DNA of 64,000 nucleotides from Arthrobacter sp. B0490 (GTDB lineage Bacteria > Actinomycetota > Actinomycetes > Actinomycetales > Micrococcaceae). The translations under genes and the position numbers were made by a program. Where the stretch lies: the NCBI RefSeq assembly GCF_002929355.1, contig NZ_PJIR01000009.1, forward strand, positions 1-64,000, written 5' to 3'. Below the pieces are notes generated by a model. It was not told where the DNA came from and ran no database searches. It saw only the letters and a list, made by a program, of their open reading frames with translations. Position 1 is the stretch's first letter. Each line of letters opens with the position of its first letter. Of this stretch, positions 36,853 to 45,321 are shown piece by piece.

Positions 36853-38453
36853 CCGCTGGTACAGCCGAAGGAGCCAGGACGCAGCAGGATCCGGCTGCGT
36901 CCGAGCGGGTCGTCATCGGCGTCGACCTCGGCACGACCAACACGAAAGCGGTCGCCTTCCGCACCGACGGCACCCTCGAAGCGTCGCATTCGGTGGGTTA
37001 CCCCCTGGATGAACCACACCCCGGGCACGCCGTCCAGGACCCGCTGCTCATCCTTGCAGCAGTGATCGAGTCCGTGCGCGACGTCGTGAACCAGGTCGGT
37101 GCGCACCGCGTCGCGGGTCTCTCGTTCAGCTCGGCGATGCACAGCCTCATCGGACTGTCCCCGACCGGAGATCCGCTGACCGACGTCGTCACCTGGGCCG
37201 ACACCCGCTCACGTGTCCAGGCGGAGCGACTGCGTGCCTCTACCGGCGGGCTCGCCCTCCACCGTCGTACCGGCACCCCGGTGCACCCCATGTCCCCGCT
37301 GCCCAAACTCGTCTGGTTCCGGGAACAGGAGCCGAAGCTGTGCGAGAGCGTCGGGTTCTGGGTCGGCATCAAGGAGTTCGTGCTCCTACGGCTCTGCGGC
37401 GCGCTGGTGATCGACCACTCCATCGCCTCGGCAACCGGCCTGCTCGACATGGGCACCCTGGCCTGGGATGAAGAAGCGCTCACGCTCGCCGGCATCCAGC
37501 CCGAACAGCTGCCGGAGATCGTACCGACCACGACGGTACTGCCATCGCTCACCGATGACACGGCCGCTGCCCTGGGCCTGCCCCGTGCGACACCCGTCGT
37601 CGTCGGAGCCGCGGACGGACCCCTGGCGAACCTCGGGGTAGGCGCGGTACGCCCGGGCGTCGCAGCATGCTCGGTCGGAACCAGCGGGGCCCTGCGTGTC
37701 TCCGTCGACAGGCCCGCCGTCGATCCGCTCGGCGGGGTCTTCTGCTACGCGCTCACGTCCACCCGGTGGGTCGTCGGCGGAGCGATCAACAACGGGGGAG
37801 TGGTGCTCGGGTGGGCCGGCGACGCGATCGCACCGGACCTGGCCGAACCAGCGGAGGAAGAGCTGCTCGCCCTGGCCGCACGGGTCGCCCCTGGATCCGG
37901 GGGGCTGTTGATGCTCCCGTACCTGCTGAGCGAGCGGGCACCCCACTGGAGCTCGATACCCCGCGGCGCATACGTCGGCCTCACCAGGGCCCACCGCCGC
38001 GAACACCTCGTACGAGCCGCCATCGAGGGAGTCTGCCTGCAACTGGCACTGGTACTCCACTCCATGCGCGCCGCCGGACTCGAGGTCGATCATGTGCGGG
38101 CCACGGGCGGAGTCATGCGCAGCCCACTCTGGCGCCAACTCCTCGCGGACACCTTCGGAATGCCCATCGAATTCGCCCACGGGCAGGAAGGCTCGGGCTT
38201 CGGCGCCGCCCTGCTCGGCATGGAGGCCCTCGGCCTCATCGAGTCCATCGACATCGTCGCCGACATGGTCGACATCGAGGAGGTCGTCCGCCCGCGGCCC
38301 GCCGCCGCCGCCGTCTATGCCTCCCTCCTGCCGGTCTACGCCGAGCTGTACAACGCCCTCGTGCCGACCTTCACATCCCTGCGCCGGCTCGCCCCATCAC
38401 TCCCCATCGACCTCGATCTTCCCGCAGGGCCCCTGGTCGGTCCTTCCGGGTGA
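36849..38453 (+). CDS. gntK: FGGY-family gluconokinase
   Basis: A 534-residue carbohydrate kinase. The N-terminal ATP/sugar lobe has VIGVDLGTTNTKAVAF, followed by FSSAMHSLIGL and ADTRS. The C-terminal lobe has GAADGPLANLGVGA, CSVGTSGALR and ATGGVMRSPLWRQLLADTFG. The MHS...ADTR pattern matches FGGY gluconate kinases such as GntK of Bacillus. It would phosphorylate gluconate to 6-phosphogluconate, the last visible step of the cluster. The following 215 bases to the next gene are non-coding and include a GGTGGGCACC-type repeat but no clear terminator. Confidence 0.9.
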   Translation: MTAGTAEGARTQQDPAASERVVIGVDLGTTNTKAVAFRTDGTLEASHSVGYPLDEPHPGHAVQDPLLILAAVIESVRDVVNQVGAHRVAGLSFSSAMHSLIGLSPTGDPLTDVVTWADTRSRVQAERLRASTGGLALHRRTGTPVHPMSPLPKLVWFREQEPKLCESVGFWVGIKEFVLLRLCGALVIDHSIASATGLLDMGTLAWDEEALTLAGIQPEQLPEIVPTTTVLPSLTDDTAAALGLPRATPVVVGAADGPLANLGVGAVRPGVAACSVGTSGALRVSVDRPAVDPLGGVFCYALTSTRWVVGGAINNGGVVLGWAGDAIAPDLAEPAEEELLALAARVAPGSGGLLMLPYLLSERAPHWSSIPRGAYVGLTRAHRREHLVRAAIEGVCLQLALVLHSMRAAGLEVDHVRATGGVMRSPLWRQLLADTFGMPIEFAHGQEGSGFGAALLGMEALGLIESIDIVADMVDIEEVVRPRPAAAAVYASLLPVYAELYNALVPTFTSLRRLAPSLPIDLDLPAGPLVGPSG

Positions 38454-38668
38454 AGCAGCACCGGTCACGGGTTCGCGGACGACTTTCGGCGGTCGGGTTC
38501 CCTGGACCCGCCCGGTACCTCACGGTCGAGGTTCCCCGGCTGACATGGTTGTCCGGTCACCTCCCTGATCCCCACCTGTCCCCGGTGGGCACCGGAGGCA
38601 AGGACTGTCGGTAGTGTGCATACCAGCGGCGGCCAGGAGGCTGCCGGAAAGATCACGGGGGCGGGGCA
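38454..38668. other. Gap between gluconokinase and a small STAS-like gene
   Basis: 215 bases with no convincing reading frame on either strand. It must hold the promoter of the plus-strand gene at 38669, but no hexamer pair is convincing. Short inverted repeats around CCGGTG/CACCGG are present and are common in such GC-rich DNA. Confidence 0.4.
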
Positions 38669-39052
38669 GTGAGCGATGCGCCAGGTGCTGCAGGGGAGCC
38701 CTTCTCCGCCGCGATGCGGGACGGGGTCCTGTGGATCGGCTGGCAGGAGCGCACCAGTGTCAGCGATGATGCTGCTGCCGCGCTGGTCGGGCGAGCCAAT
38801 GCCCTGGCCCCGGACGTCTGCCCGCCGATGCTCGTGGAGCTCAACGGCATGGTGTGCCTCAGCCGGGGCGCACTCATCCTCTTCGCGCGGACCCTGAACA
38901 TCGCGGCCATGGCGATCATCGGCCCGTCCGCCGTGGACAGGACCCTCGCGGCGTTCTTCACGGAGGTGCACCACCCGCCGTACCCGACCCGGCACTTCGA
39001 CCACCGCAGCGAAGGGCTCGCCTGGCTGACGGATCATCCCCATGCGGGGTGA
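38669..39052 (+). CDS. Hypothetical STAS/SEC14-like small protein
   Basis: A 127-residue soluble protein starting with GTG. It alternates strands and helices: FSAAMRDGVLWIGW, then PPMLVELNGMVCLSRGALILF, then MAIIGPSAVDRTLAAFFTEVHHPPYP and RHFDHRSEGLAWL. That layout (short N-terminal strand, central 'I-ELNG-V-SRGA' segment, final strand and helix) is like the STAS/SEC14-type proteins seen singly in Arthrobacter genomes. Known STAS domains act in anti-sigma factor or partner-switch control, but no partner is visible here. Function unknown. Confidence 0.55.
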   Translation: MSDAPGAAGEPFSAAMRDGVLWIGWQERTSVSDDAAAALVGRANALAPDVCPPMLVELNGMVCLSRGALILFARTLNIAAMAIIGPSAVDRTLAAFFTEVHHPPYPTRHFDHRSEGLAWLTDHPHAG

Positions 39053-39123
39053 GCATCCGGGAGCGGTGCCGCCGTGGCGGCGTCCCAGCCGGAACTGCGC
39101 GGGGGCCACTTACGACCGCGGCG

Positions 39124-39294
39124 GTGGACGCCGCAGACGTGCGTATCACCCTCACCGTGGCCATCTCCTCACAGGTGAGGATTCCCGCGACCATGGATCT
39201 GCTCCGTGAACGGGTCGACACCATCGTGCGCGCCCAGACGGCTATCACCATGCAGCAGATCGACATCATCGTGGAGGACCTCTATGACGTCTGA
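39124..39294 (+). CDS. Truncated Asp23/Gls24-like protein fragment
   Basis: A 56-residue frame (GTG start assumed) whose entire length matches the C-terminal half of the Asp23/Gls24 alkaline-shock domain: VRITLTVAISSQVRIPATMD, then LLRERVDTIVRAQTAITM, then QQIDIIVEDLYDV, the strand that ends such proteins. The N-terminal half of the domain is missing, and no coherent continuation is found upstream. It overlaps the next gene by 11 bases in a different frame. It could be a genuine short protein or the remnant of a deletion; no ribosome binding site is clear. Confidence 0.5.
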   Translation: MDAADVRITLTVAISSQVRIPATMDLLRERVDTIVRAQTAITMQQIDIIVEDLYDV

Positions 39295-39670
39295 GCAGCC
39301 CCTGCAGGCGCAGGTCACCGACCTCGACGCGCTCGCCGACGCCCTCGCCGGGCATCCCGGAGTCGTGCGTCTGGAACCGACCGTGCGGAGCATCATCGAC
39401 CGCTGGACGCCGACGGCCCTCGACCACCTGCACAGGGAGCTCAGGCCCGCCGCGTCGCCGCCCGCCGTCACCCGCGACGGACTGCTCCTCACGCTCACCG
39501 ACGCGGTCCTCGACCTGCAGGTCGACGTCGCCACCGACATCAACGGATCCGCACTCGGCCTGGCGCGGCAGGCGCAGGACCTCGCCGCCGACCTGATCCG
39601 GGCGCACGGCCTCACCGTCGGCCGGATCGACGTCACCATCCTGGCCATCGAGGGAGCCCCGGCCACCTGA
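39284..39670 (+). CDS. Asp23/Gls24-related hypothetical protein
   Basis: A 128-residue protein. The region LDALADALAGHPGVVRLEPT resembles the start of Asp23-like domains, and the C-terminal LIRAHGLTVGRIDVTILAIEG matches their last helix and strand. The centre (DLQVDVATDINGSALGLARQ) fits the middle strand followed by the long helix. GTGGAGGACC just upstream is a good ribosome binding site. Members of this family in Gram-positives are envelope or alkaline-stress proteins, some membrane-linked by a partner; no partner is visible apart from the fragment just upstream. Confidence 0.65.
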   Translation: MTSEQPLQAQVTDLDALADALAGHPGVVRLEPTVRSIIDRWTPTALDHLHRELRPAASPPAVTRDGLLLTLTDAVLDLQVDVATDINGSALGLARQAQDLAADLIRAHGLTVGRIDVTILAIEGAPAT

Positions 39671-39710
39671 TCGGTCCTGCGCGCGTCGGGCATCCCCGGG
39701 TCGGTCCGGC

Positions 39711-41198
39711 CTACCTCCGGGTGTCGGCCAGGTCCGACGTCGACGGGCCCTCCAGCAGTTTCCCGTCCGCTGTGAAGCGCGAGCCGTGCAGCGGGCAGTC
39801 CCACGAGCGCTCGGCGTCGTTCCAGCTGAGGATGCCCTTCAGGTGCGGACACACCGCCGAGACGCGGTGCTGTACGCCGTCGACCGTGCAGACCCCGATG
39901 GGCCGCGCGCCCTCGCGGATCACGCGCCCCTCGCCCTCGGCGGGTGCGGTCGATGCCGTCTTCGCGAGGCCCGAGAGCCATCCGGTCACCAGATCCAGGC
40001 CGACGACGGCATTCTTCTGGGCGGTCTGCAGGGCATCGGCCGGGCTGACCTTCGTGCGGTAGAGCGTGTCCGCCCACGGCATGTTGCCGCCGAGGATCTC
40101 GGCCGCGAGGGCCAGGGAGGCGGCGACGGCGTTGGTCATGCCCCACTTGTTGTAGCCCGTCGCCGCGTAGATGTGCCCGCCGCCGGCGGGGACCTTGCCG
40201 ACGTACGGCACGGCGGCGGCAGGGGCGTAGTCCTGGGCGGACCAGGCGTAGGCAGGCCTGGCGGTGGGGAAGTACTCCTGCGCCCAGCGCGTCAGGTCGT
40301 CCACCCGGGCCTGCGTGTTGGAGGTGTGGCCCACCTTGTGGCCGTTGCCGCCGACGACCAGGTACTTCCTGCCGTCGACCGTCGCGGTGCGCAGGGACCG
40401 GGTGGGGGAGTCGGCGCTGAGGTACATGTCCTCCGGCACGTCGTCGTCCACGGTCAGTGCCACGCAGTACGAACGCATGGGCTGCAGCACGGCGAAGTAC
40501 CCGCCGCGGTCCAGGATCGGGATGCCCGTGGCGAGCACGACGTTCGACGCCGTCACCGCGCCCGCGCTGGTCCTCAGCTCGACGCCGTCGGCCCCCGTTC
40601 TAGCGACACCCTCGACGCGGACGCCCTCGATCAGCGAGCCGCCGTGCCGCCGGAACTCGGACGCCAGCCCGGCGAGGACCTCGAGCGGATGGACTTGCGC
40701 CTGGTCCTTCAGGCGCAGGGTCCTCCGGACGGGGAAGGGGAGCTCCGCGGCGTTGCCGAGCTCGGTGGCGAGGCCGGCGAGCGTGCAGGCCTCGTGCTCG
40801 GCGTCGAGCTTCCGCGCGCCGGTGTCGGTGGTCGCGTAGTCCACGGCGTCGCGCCGCTCGTAGCCGATCCCGTGCTCGTCGCAGAAGCGCAGCAGCCAGC
40901 TCTGGCCCTCCCGGTTACCGGTCACGTACGCCCGCGCCAGGTCGGCGTCGTGGTGCTCGAGGACGGTGGAGACGGTGGTGCCCTGGAGGAGGGAGAGCTT
41001 CGCGGTGGTGTTGCCCGTGGTCACGGCCCCCGTTGTCCGGGCCTCGAGGATCGCCACGCGGTGGCCCGCCCGGGCGAGGAGGAGCGCCGTCGTCAGGCCC
41101 GTGAGCCCGGCTCCCACCACCACGGAGTCGTACCGCGCGCCGGCCCGCAGGGGGTCGGTGGGGATGGTCGGGGCGGTGTCGAGCCAGAGTGATCTCAC
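39711..41198 (-). CDS. FAD-dependent oxidoreductase with C-terminal Rieske domain
   Basis: A 495-residue protein. The N-terminal DAO-type flavin domain has the dinucleotide motif VVVGAGLTGLTTALLLARAG and ILEARTTGAVTTGNTTAK. The C-terminal domain (about 405-490) carries a Rieske [2Fe-2S] site: CPHLKG and CPLHGSRF, the Cys-x-His and Cys-x-x-His pairs. Such fusions are typical of YhfW-like proteins in Bacillus and actinobacteria. The reaction is unknown. It is divergent from the photolyase by about 150 bases. Confidence 0.9.
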   Translation of the reverse strand: MRSLWLDTAPTIPTDPLRAGARYDSVVVGAGLTGLTTALLLARAGHRVAILEARTTGAVTTGNTTAKLSLLQGTTVSTVLEHHDADLARAYVTGNREGQSWLLRFCDEHGIGYERRDAVDYATTDTGARKLDAEHEACTLAGLATELGNAAELPFPVRRTLRLKDQAQVHPLEVLAGLASEFRRHGGSLIEGVRVEGVARTGADGVELRTSAGAVTASNVVLATGIPILDRGGYFAVLQPMRSYCVALTVDDDVPEDMYLSADSPTRSLRTATVDGRKYLVVGGNGHKVGHTSNTQARVDDLTRWAQEYFPTARPAYAWSAQDYAPAAAVPYVGKVPAGGGHIYAATGYNKWGMTNAVAASLALAAEILGGNMPWADTLYRTKVSPADALQTAQKNAVVGLDLVTGWLSGLAKTASTAPAEGEGRVIREGARPIGVCTVDGVQHRVSAVCPHLKGILSWNDAERSWDCPLHGSRFTADGKLLEGPSTSDLADTRR

Positions 41199-41344
41199 GG
41201 TGGTCCTCCCAGGAGCCGAACGATGGATCCCACGGAACCACTAAGCCTGCTTACAGTCAAGCGTCCGACACCGGGCCCGGGGCCGTGTCCGAGGCGGGCG
41301 CTAAGGTGGCGACGACGATTGTTCCCGCATGGAAGGCGCCCCCG

Positions 41345-42949
41345 GTGCACGTTCGACTCGTCCTGCCGCACCAACTGTTCGAGGAGCACCTCGAGGCCTC
41401 CCGGGAGACGCACTTCGTGTTCCTCGAGGACGACCTGCTGTTCCGCAGCCTGCGCTTCCATCAGCAGAAACTCGTGCTGCACCGCGCGGCGATGACCATC
41501 TTCGCGCGCCGCGTGGAGGACGCCGGTTTCGGCGTGGACTACGTGGGGACATCGGCCGAGCACACCAGCCAGGAACGCCTGTCGGCCGTGCTCGCCGATC
41601 GCGGCGCCACCCTCGTGACCTACTACGACGTCGTCGACGACTGGCTCGAGCGCCGGCTCACCCGCACCCTCGCCGACGCCGCGGTGGAGGCGCACATCCT
41701 CGAGACGCCGCAGTTCCTCACGCCGCGGGAGGAGATCGGCACCTACTTCTCCTCGCACAACTGGCGCATGCAGACCTTCTACGAGTGGCAGCGCAAGCGG
41801 CTCGGCATCCTGGTGGAGGCGGACGGCTCCCCGACGGGCGGCAAGTGGAGCTTCGACACCGAGAACCGCAAGAAGCTGCCGAAGACGGTCGCCCTGCCGG
41901 ACCTCCCCGGGTTCGAGCGGCCTCCTGAGGTGGAGGACGCCATCGCCTGGGTCGGGGTCGCCTTCCCCGACAACCCCGGCAACGCGGACTCCTTCAACTG
42001 GCCCGTGACGCACCGCCAGGCCTCCGACGCGCTGGAGGCGTTCCTCACCGAGCGCTTCGAGCTCTTCGGCCCGTACGAGGACTCGATCGCCGTGGGACAG
42101 ACGTACCTGTTCCACTCGGCGCTGAGTTCGAGCATGAACACCGGGCTCCTCAGCCCCGCCGAGGTGGTGGACCTCGCACTCGACTTCGCCGAACGCCACG
42201 GGACGCCGATGGCCAGCGTGGAAGGTTTCATCCGCCAGGTCATCGGCTGGCGGGAGTACATCCGTGCTTCCTACGTGCTCCGCGGCCGGGAGATGCGGAC
42301 CGGCAACACGCTGGAGCTGACGGCCGACCTGGACCCCCGCTGGTGGACCGGGGACACCGGGCTGGAACCCGTCGACTCCGTCATCACGCGCGTCCTGGAC
42401 ACCGCGTACGCCCACCACATCGAGCGCCTCATGATCCTCGGGAACGCGGCCCTGCTCATGCGGGCCAGACCCGACTCCGTCTACGAGTGGTTCATGGAGA
42501 TGTTCATCGACGCATACGACTGGGTGATGGTCCCCAACGTCTACGCCATGAGTCAGTACGCGGCCGGCACCATGATCACGACCAAGCCCTATGTCAGCGG
42601 CAGCAACTACATCAAGAAGATGAGCGACTTCAAGGACGGCCCCTGGCGGTTCAGCTGGGACGCGCTGTACTGGGAGTTCATTCGGGACTACCGGGACCTG
42701 TTCGCCCGCAACCCGCGGTCCAACATGGTCGTGGTGCTCCTCGACCGCATGGATACCGAGCGGCAGAGGGACCTGCAGCACGAGGCGGCTCGGTGGGTTC
42801 CCGGCAAGGGGCCGACGTCGGCGGACGGGGACCGCGCCGCGCACGCCCGCACGCCGACAGAGGCGCGAGCGCCGCTGGAGGAGCGCCCTGCGGACGCCCG
42901 GACGGAGCAGGAGGCGCCGGCGGCCCAGTCCACGCTGCCCGGCCTATAG
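41345..42949 (+). CDS. Photolyase/cryptochrome of the FeS-BCP (PhrB) class, lacking all cysteines
   Basis: A 534-residue flavoprotein of the bacterial (6-4) photolyase/cryptochrome class (DPRP family): RLVLPHQLFEEHLEASRETH at the N terminus, EGFIRQVIGWREYIRASYVL, and DAYDWVMVPNVYAMSQYAAG with TTKPYVSGSNYIKKMSDF. The start GTG 41345 has GGAAGG 8 bases upstream. Relatives of this class such as PhrB carry a [4Fe-4S] cluster held by four cysteines, one pair in the segment after SGSNY(I)KKMS. Here that segment reads DFKDGPWRFSWDALYW, and I find no cysteine in the whole protein, so it cannot hold that cluster. About 60 residues at the C terminus, rich in Ala, Glu and Pro, look like an unstructured tail. 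Light-driven DNA repair is likely but unproven. Confidence 0.85.
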   Translation: MHVRLVLPHQLFEEHLEASRETHFVFLEDDLLFRSLRFHQQKLVLHRAAMTIFARRVEDAGFGVDYVGTSAEHTSQERLSAVLADRGATLVTYYDVVDDWLERRLTRTLADAAVEAHILETPQFLTPREEIGTYFSSHNWRMQTFYEWQRKRLGILVEADGSPTGGKWSFDTENRKKLPKTVALPDLPGFERPPEVEDAIAWVGVAFPDNPGNADSFNWPVTHRQASDALEAFLTERFELFGPYEDSIAVGQTYLFHSALSSSMNTGLLSPAEVVDLALDFAERHGTPMASVEGFIRQVIGWREYIRASYVLRGREMRTGNTLELTADLDPRWWTGDTGLEPVDSVITRVLDTAYAHHIERLMILGNAALLMRARPDSVYEWFMEMFIDAYDWVMVPNVYAMSQYAAGTMITTKPYVSGSNYIKKMSDFKDGPWRFSWDALYWEFIRDYRDLFARNPRSNMVVVLLDRMDTERQRDLQHEAARWVPGKGPTSADGDRAAHARTPTEARAPLEERPADARTEQEAPAAQSTLPGL

Positions 42950-42957
42950 TCGGAACC

Positions 42958-43941
42958 ATGGAACAACGAACCCTTGGAAGAACCGGCCGCCCCGTTTCCG
43001 TCGTCGGCCTCGGCACCTGGCAGCTCGGCGCGGACTGGGGCGAGGTGGAGGACGAGGATGCCGTCGCCGTCCTCGACGCCGCCGTCGAGGCGGGTGTGAC
43101 CTTCTTCGACACGGCGGACGTCTACGGCGACGGCAGGAGCGAGACGACGATCGGGCGGTTCCTCGCGGACAACCCGGACCTCGACATCCTCGTGGGCACG
43201 AAGATGGGCCGCCGGGTCGATCAGACCCCCGAGAACTACACGCTGGCCAACTTCCGCCGGTGGATCGACCGGTCGCGGACCAACCTCGGCGTGGACGCCC
43301 TCAATCTCGTGCAGCTGCACTGCCCGCCGACCTCCGTCTACAGCTCCGACGAGGTCTACGACGCCCTGGACACGCTCGTCGACGAAGGCGTCATCCGGAA
43401 CTACGGCGTCAGCGTGGAGCGCACCGACGAGGCGCTCGCCGCCATCGCCCGCGGCAACACGGCCAGCGTGCAGATCATCCTGAACGCCTTCCGCCTCAAG
43501 CCGCTCGACGAGGTCCTGCCCGCGGCGAAGGCCGCGGGCGTCGGCGTCATCGCACGCGTCCCCCTCGCCTCCGGCCTGCTCTCCGGCAAGTACACGAAGG
43601 ACACCGCGTTCGCCGAGAACGACCACCGCAACTACAACCGGGGCGGTGCGGCGTTCGACGTCGGCGAGACCTTCTCCGGCGTCGACTACGAGACCGGGCT
43701 GCAGGCCGCCCGGGAGTTCGCCGACCTGGTCCCGGACGGCGTCACCACCGCGCAGGCGGCCCTCGCCTGGATCATCGCGCAGGACGGCGTCAGCACGGTC
43801 ATCCCCGGAGCGCGCAACCCGGAACAGGCCCGCGCGAATGCCGCCGCTGCCGGGCATGCGGACCTCGGGGCCCGGATCGGCACCGCCGCCGCGGGGATCT
43901 ACGACCACCACTTCAGGGCCACCGTCCACCCGAAGTGGTGA
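42958..43941 (+). CDS. Aldo/keto reductase
   Basis: A 327-residue (alpha/beta)8 barrel NADPH oxidoreductase. The catalytic tetrad region has FFDTADVYGDGRSE (Asp and Tyr), LVGTKMGRR (Lys) and LVQLHCPP (His). The C-terminal NADPH-binding area includes STVIPGARNPEQARANAAAA. It lies 8 bases after the photolyase stop and has no clear ribosome binding site, so it is probably co-transcribed with it. Substrate unknown. Confidence 0.9.
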   Translation: MEQRTLGRTGRPVSVVGLGTWQLGADWGEVEDEDAVAVLDAAVEAGVTFFDTADVYGDGRSETTIGRFLADNPDLDILVGTKMGRRVDQTPENYTLANFRRWIDRSRTNLGVDALNLVQLHCPPTSVYSSDEVYDALDTLVDEGVIRNYGVSVERTDEALAAIARGNTASVQIILNAFRLKPLDEVLPAAKAAGVGVIARVPLASGLLSGKYTKDTAFAENDHRNYNRGGAAFDVGETFSGVDYETGLQAAREFADLVPDGVTTAQAALAWIIAQDGVSTVIPGARNPEQARANAAAAGHADLGARIGTAAAGIYDHHFRATVHPKW

Positions 43942-44088
43942 CCCGCGGAGCGGCGGGACCCGCCGGCGGTACGCACGTATCGCCGGCGGGTACCGGTCGC
44001 AAGGCGCCTCGGCTAGGGTGTGCAGTACCCACGTCAGACGGAGTCAGAGGACGTCTGTCATTGTTGAAGAACCGATGAAGGAATCGAC

Positions 44089-44334
44089 ATGACTGAGAAC
44101 ACCTCGAGCGCGAGCGCCGGCGAGACCCACACCATCCGCGACTGGACCGACCTCGCCGAGGAGATGTGGTCCTACCTCACCGGCCGGGGCGCCGCCATCA
44201 ACTACACGCTCCAGGACATGACCATCGAGGTCCCGCGGGACATCGGCCCCGACGCCCCGCGTGCCACCTGGAAGTTCGACGGGACGCTCCGCATCACCAC
44301 GAGCGACAACACCGCCGGCACCTCCCAGGGCTGA
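44089..44334 (+). CDS. Small conserved-type hypothetical protein upstream of the FHA gene
   Basis: An 81-residue protein of unknown family with an AAGGA site 9 bases before the ATG. The central part DLAEEMWSYLTGRGAAINYT is helical. The C-terminal half alternates short strands (LQDMTIEVPRD, ATWKFDGTLRITT), resembling a small sandwich. There are no cysteines, no signal peptide and no membrane segment. It is followed by the FHA gene after 15 bases, so the two are probably an operon and may work together. The leader at 44035-44057 contains a 6-bp hairpin (CAGACG/CGTCTG). Confidence 0.6.
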   Translation: MTENTSSASAGETHTIRDWTDLAEEMWSYLTGRGAAINYTLQDMTIEVPRDIGPDAPRATWKFDGTLRITTSDNTAGTSQG

Positions 44335-44349
44335 ACCGCCCCGACCGCC

Positions 44350-45267
44350 ATGGCCTCGTCACTCAGGTTCGACATCGACATCGGTTTCTCGCTCGGGGAG
44401 CCTGCCACCGACGGCAAGCCGGAGGCGAGACTGTCCGGCACCGTGAAGGCGGCCGGCACCACGGTCGAGATCTTCGTCGACGATCCGGCAGCCTTCCGCG
44501 GGAACAACCTGCCCAGCATCGGGCAGGTACGGGCGTTCGCCGGGCTCCTTGCCCGCCGCGGACTCGCGGTCTCCGTCACCGGTCCCAAGGGGCCGCTGGT
44601 CAGCCTCGGCGCGGTGGAGACCTCGATGGCGCAGCGTCTGATCACCCGCTCGCCGCACATCCGGCTCGGGGCGCCGGGGACGCTCGCGCCGCTGCTCGGC
44701 ATCGGGCGGCGCGCGCTCGAGAAGGGCTCCGCGCCGTCGCTCCTCCCGCCGTCCACCCCGCTCCCCCTGGTGCCGACGGTCAACCGCCGGATCAGGCGGA
44801 CCATCACGACGACGCACTACGTGCGGGGAGGGGGCCGTCCCCGGCTCATCTTCGTGCAGAACTCGCAGGTCTGGGACGGTCAGGTGCCGCGGGAGTTCGA
44901 ACTCGTGGCCGACCGCACCACGATCGGCAGCGCCGACGATGCGATGCTGATGCTCGCCGGCCTGGAGGACCTCCACGCGGAGATCCTCCACACCGACGAC
45001 GACGAGTACGTGCTGGTCCCGCACGGAGCGATCACGGGCAGCGTGAACGGCCGGGAGCCCTCGATCCTCAGGACCGGTGCGCGGATCCAGCTCGGCGCCT
45101 GGGCCCTGGCCTTCTTCCGGGAGGAGTACGCGGACCACGGCAGGCCGTTCGGCGGCCGCAACGGCGGCGAGCTGTCCTACCAGCGCCCGCAGCGCAATCC
45201 CCGGACCGGTGCCACCGAGGTGGACGGCTCGGCGGGCGTCGGCGACTTCCGACGGCAGCCGCGCTGA
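44350..45267 (+). CDS. FHA-domain protein
   Basis: A 305-residue cytosolic protein. The N-terminal half is unassigned. The FHA domain (about 190-265) can be traced by ELVADRTTIGSADDAMLMLAG, DLHAEILHTDDDEYVLVPHG and SVNGREPSILRTGARIQLGAW. In a standard FHA domain a Gly-Arg and a Ser-x-x-His pair bind phosphothreonine; here the Arg is a Ser (IGS), and the Ser-x-x-His position reads LEDLH, so the site may be degenerate. Followed after 54 bases by the 2H phosphoesterase. Confidence 0.78.
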   Translation: MASSLRFDIDIGFSLGEPATDGKPEARLSGTVKAAGTTVEIFVDDPAAFRGNNLPSIGQVRAFAGLLARRGLAVSVTGPKGPLVSLGAVETSMAQRLITRSPHIRLGAPGTLAPLLGIGRRALEKGSAPSLLPPSTPLPLVPTVNRRIRRTITTTHYVRGGGRPRLIFVQNSQVWDGQVPREFELVADRTTIGSADDAMLMLAGLEDLHAEILHTDDDEYVLVPHGAITGSVNGREPSILRTGARIQLGAWALAFFREEYADHGRPFGGRNGGELSYQRPQRNPRTGATEVDGSAGVGDFRRQPR

Positions 45268-45321
45268 TCACGGTCCGGGCACCGGACCCGTCGCGGAGGC
45301 CGGCAGGAGGGCGCGTACGGC

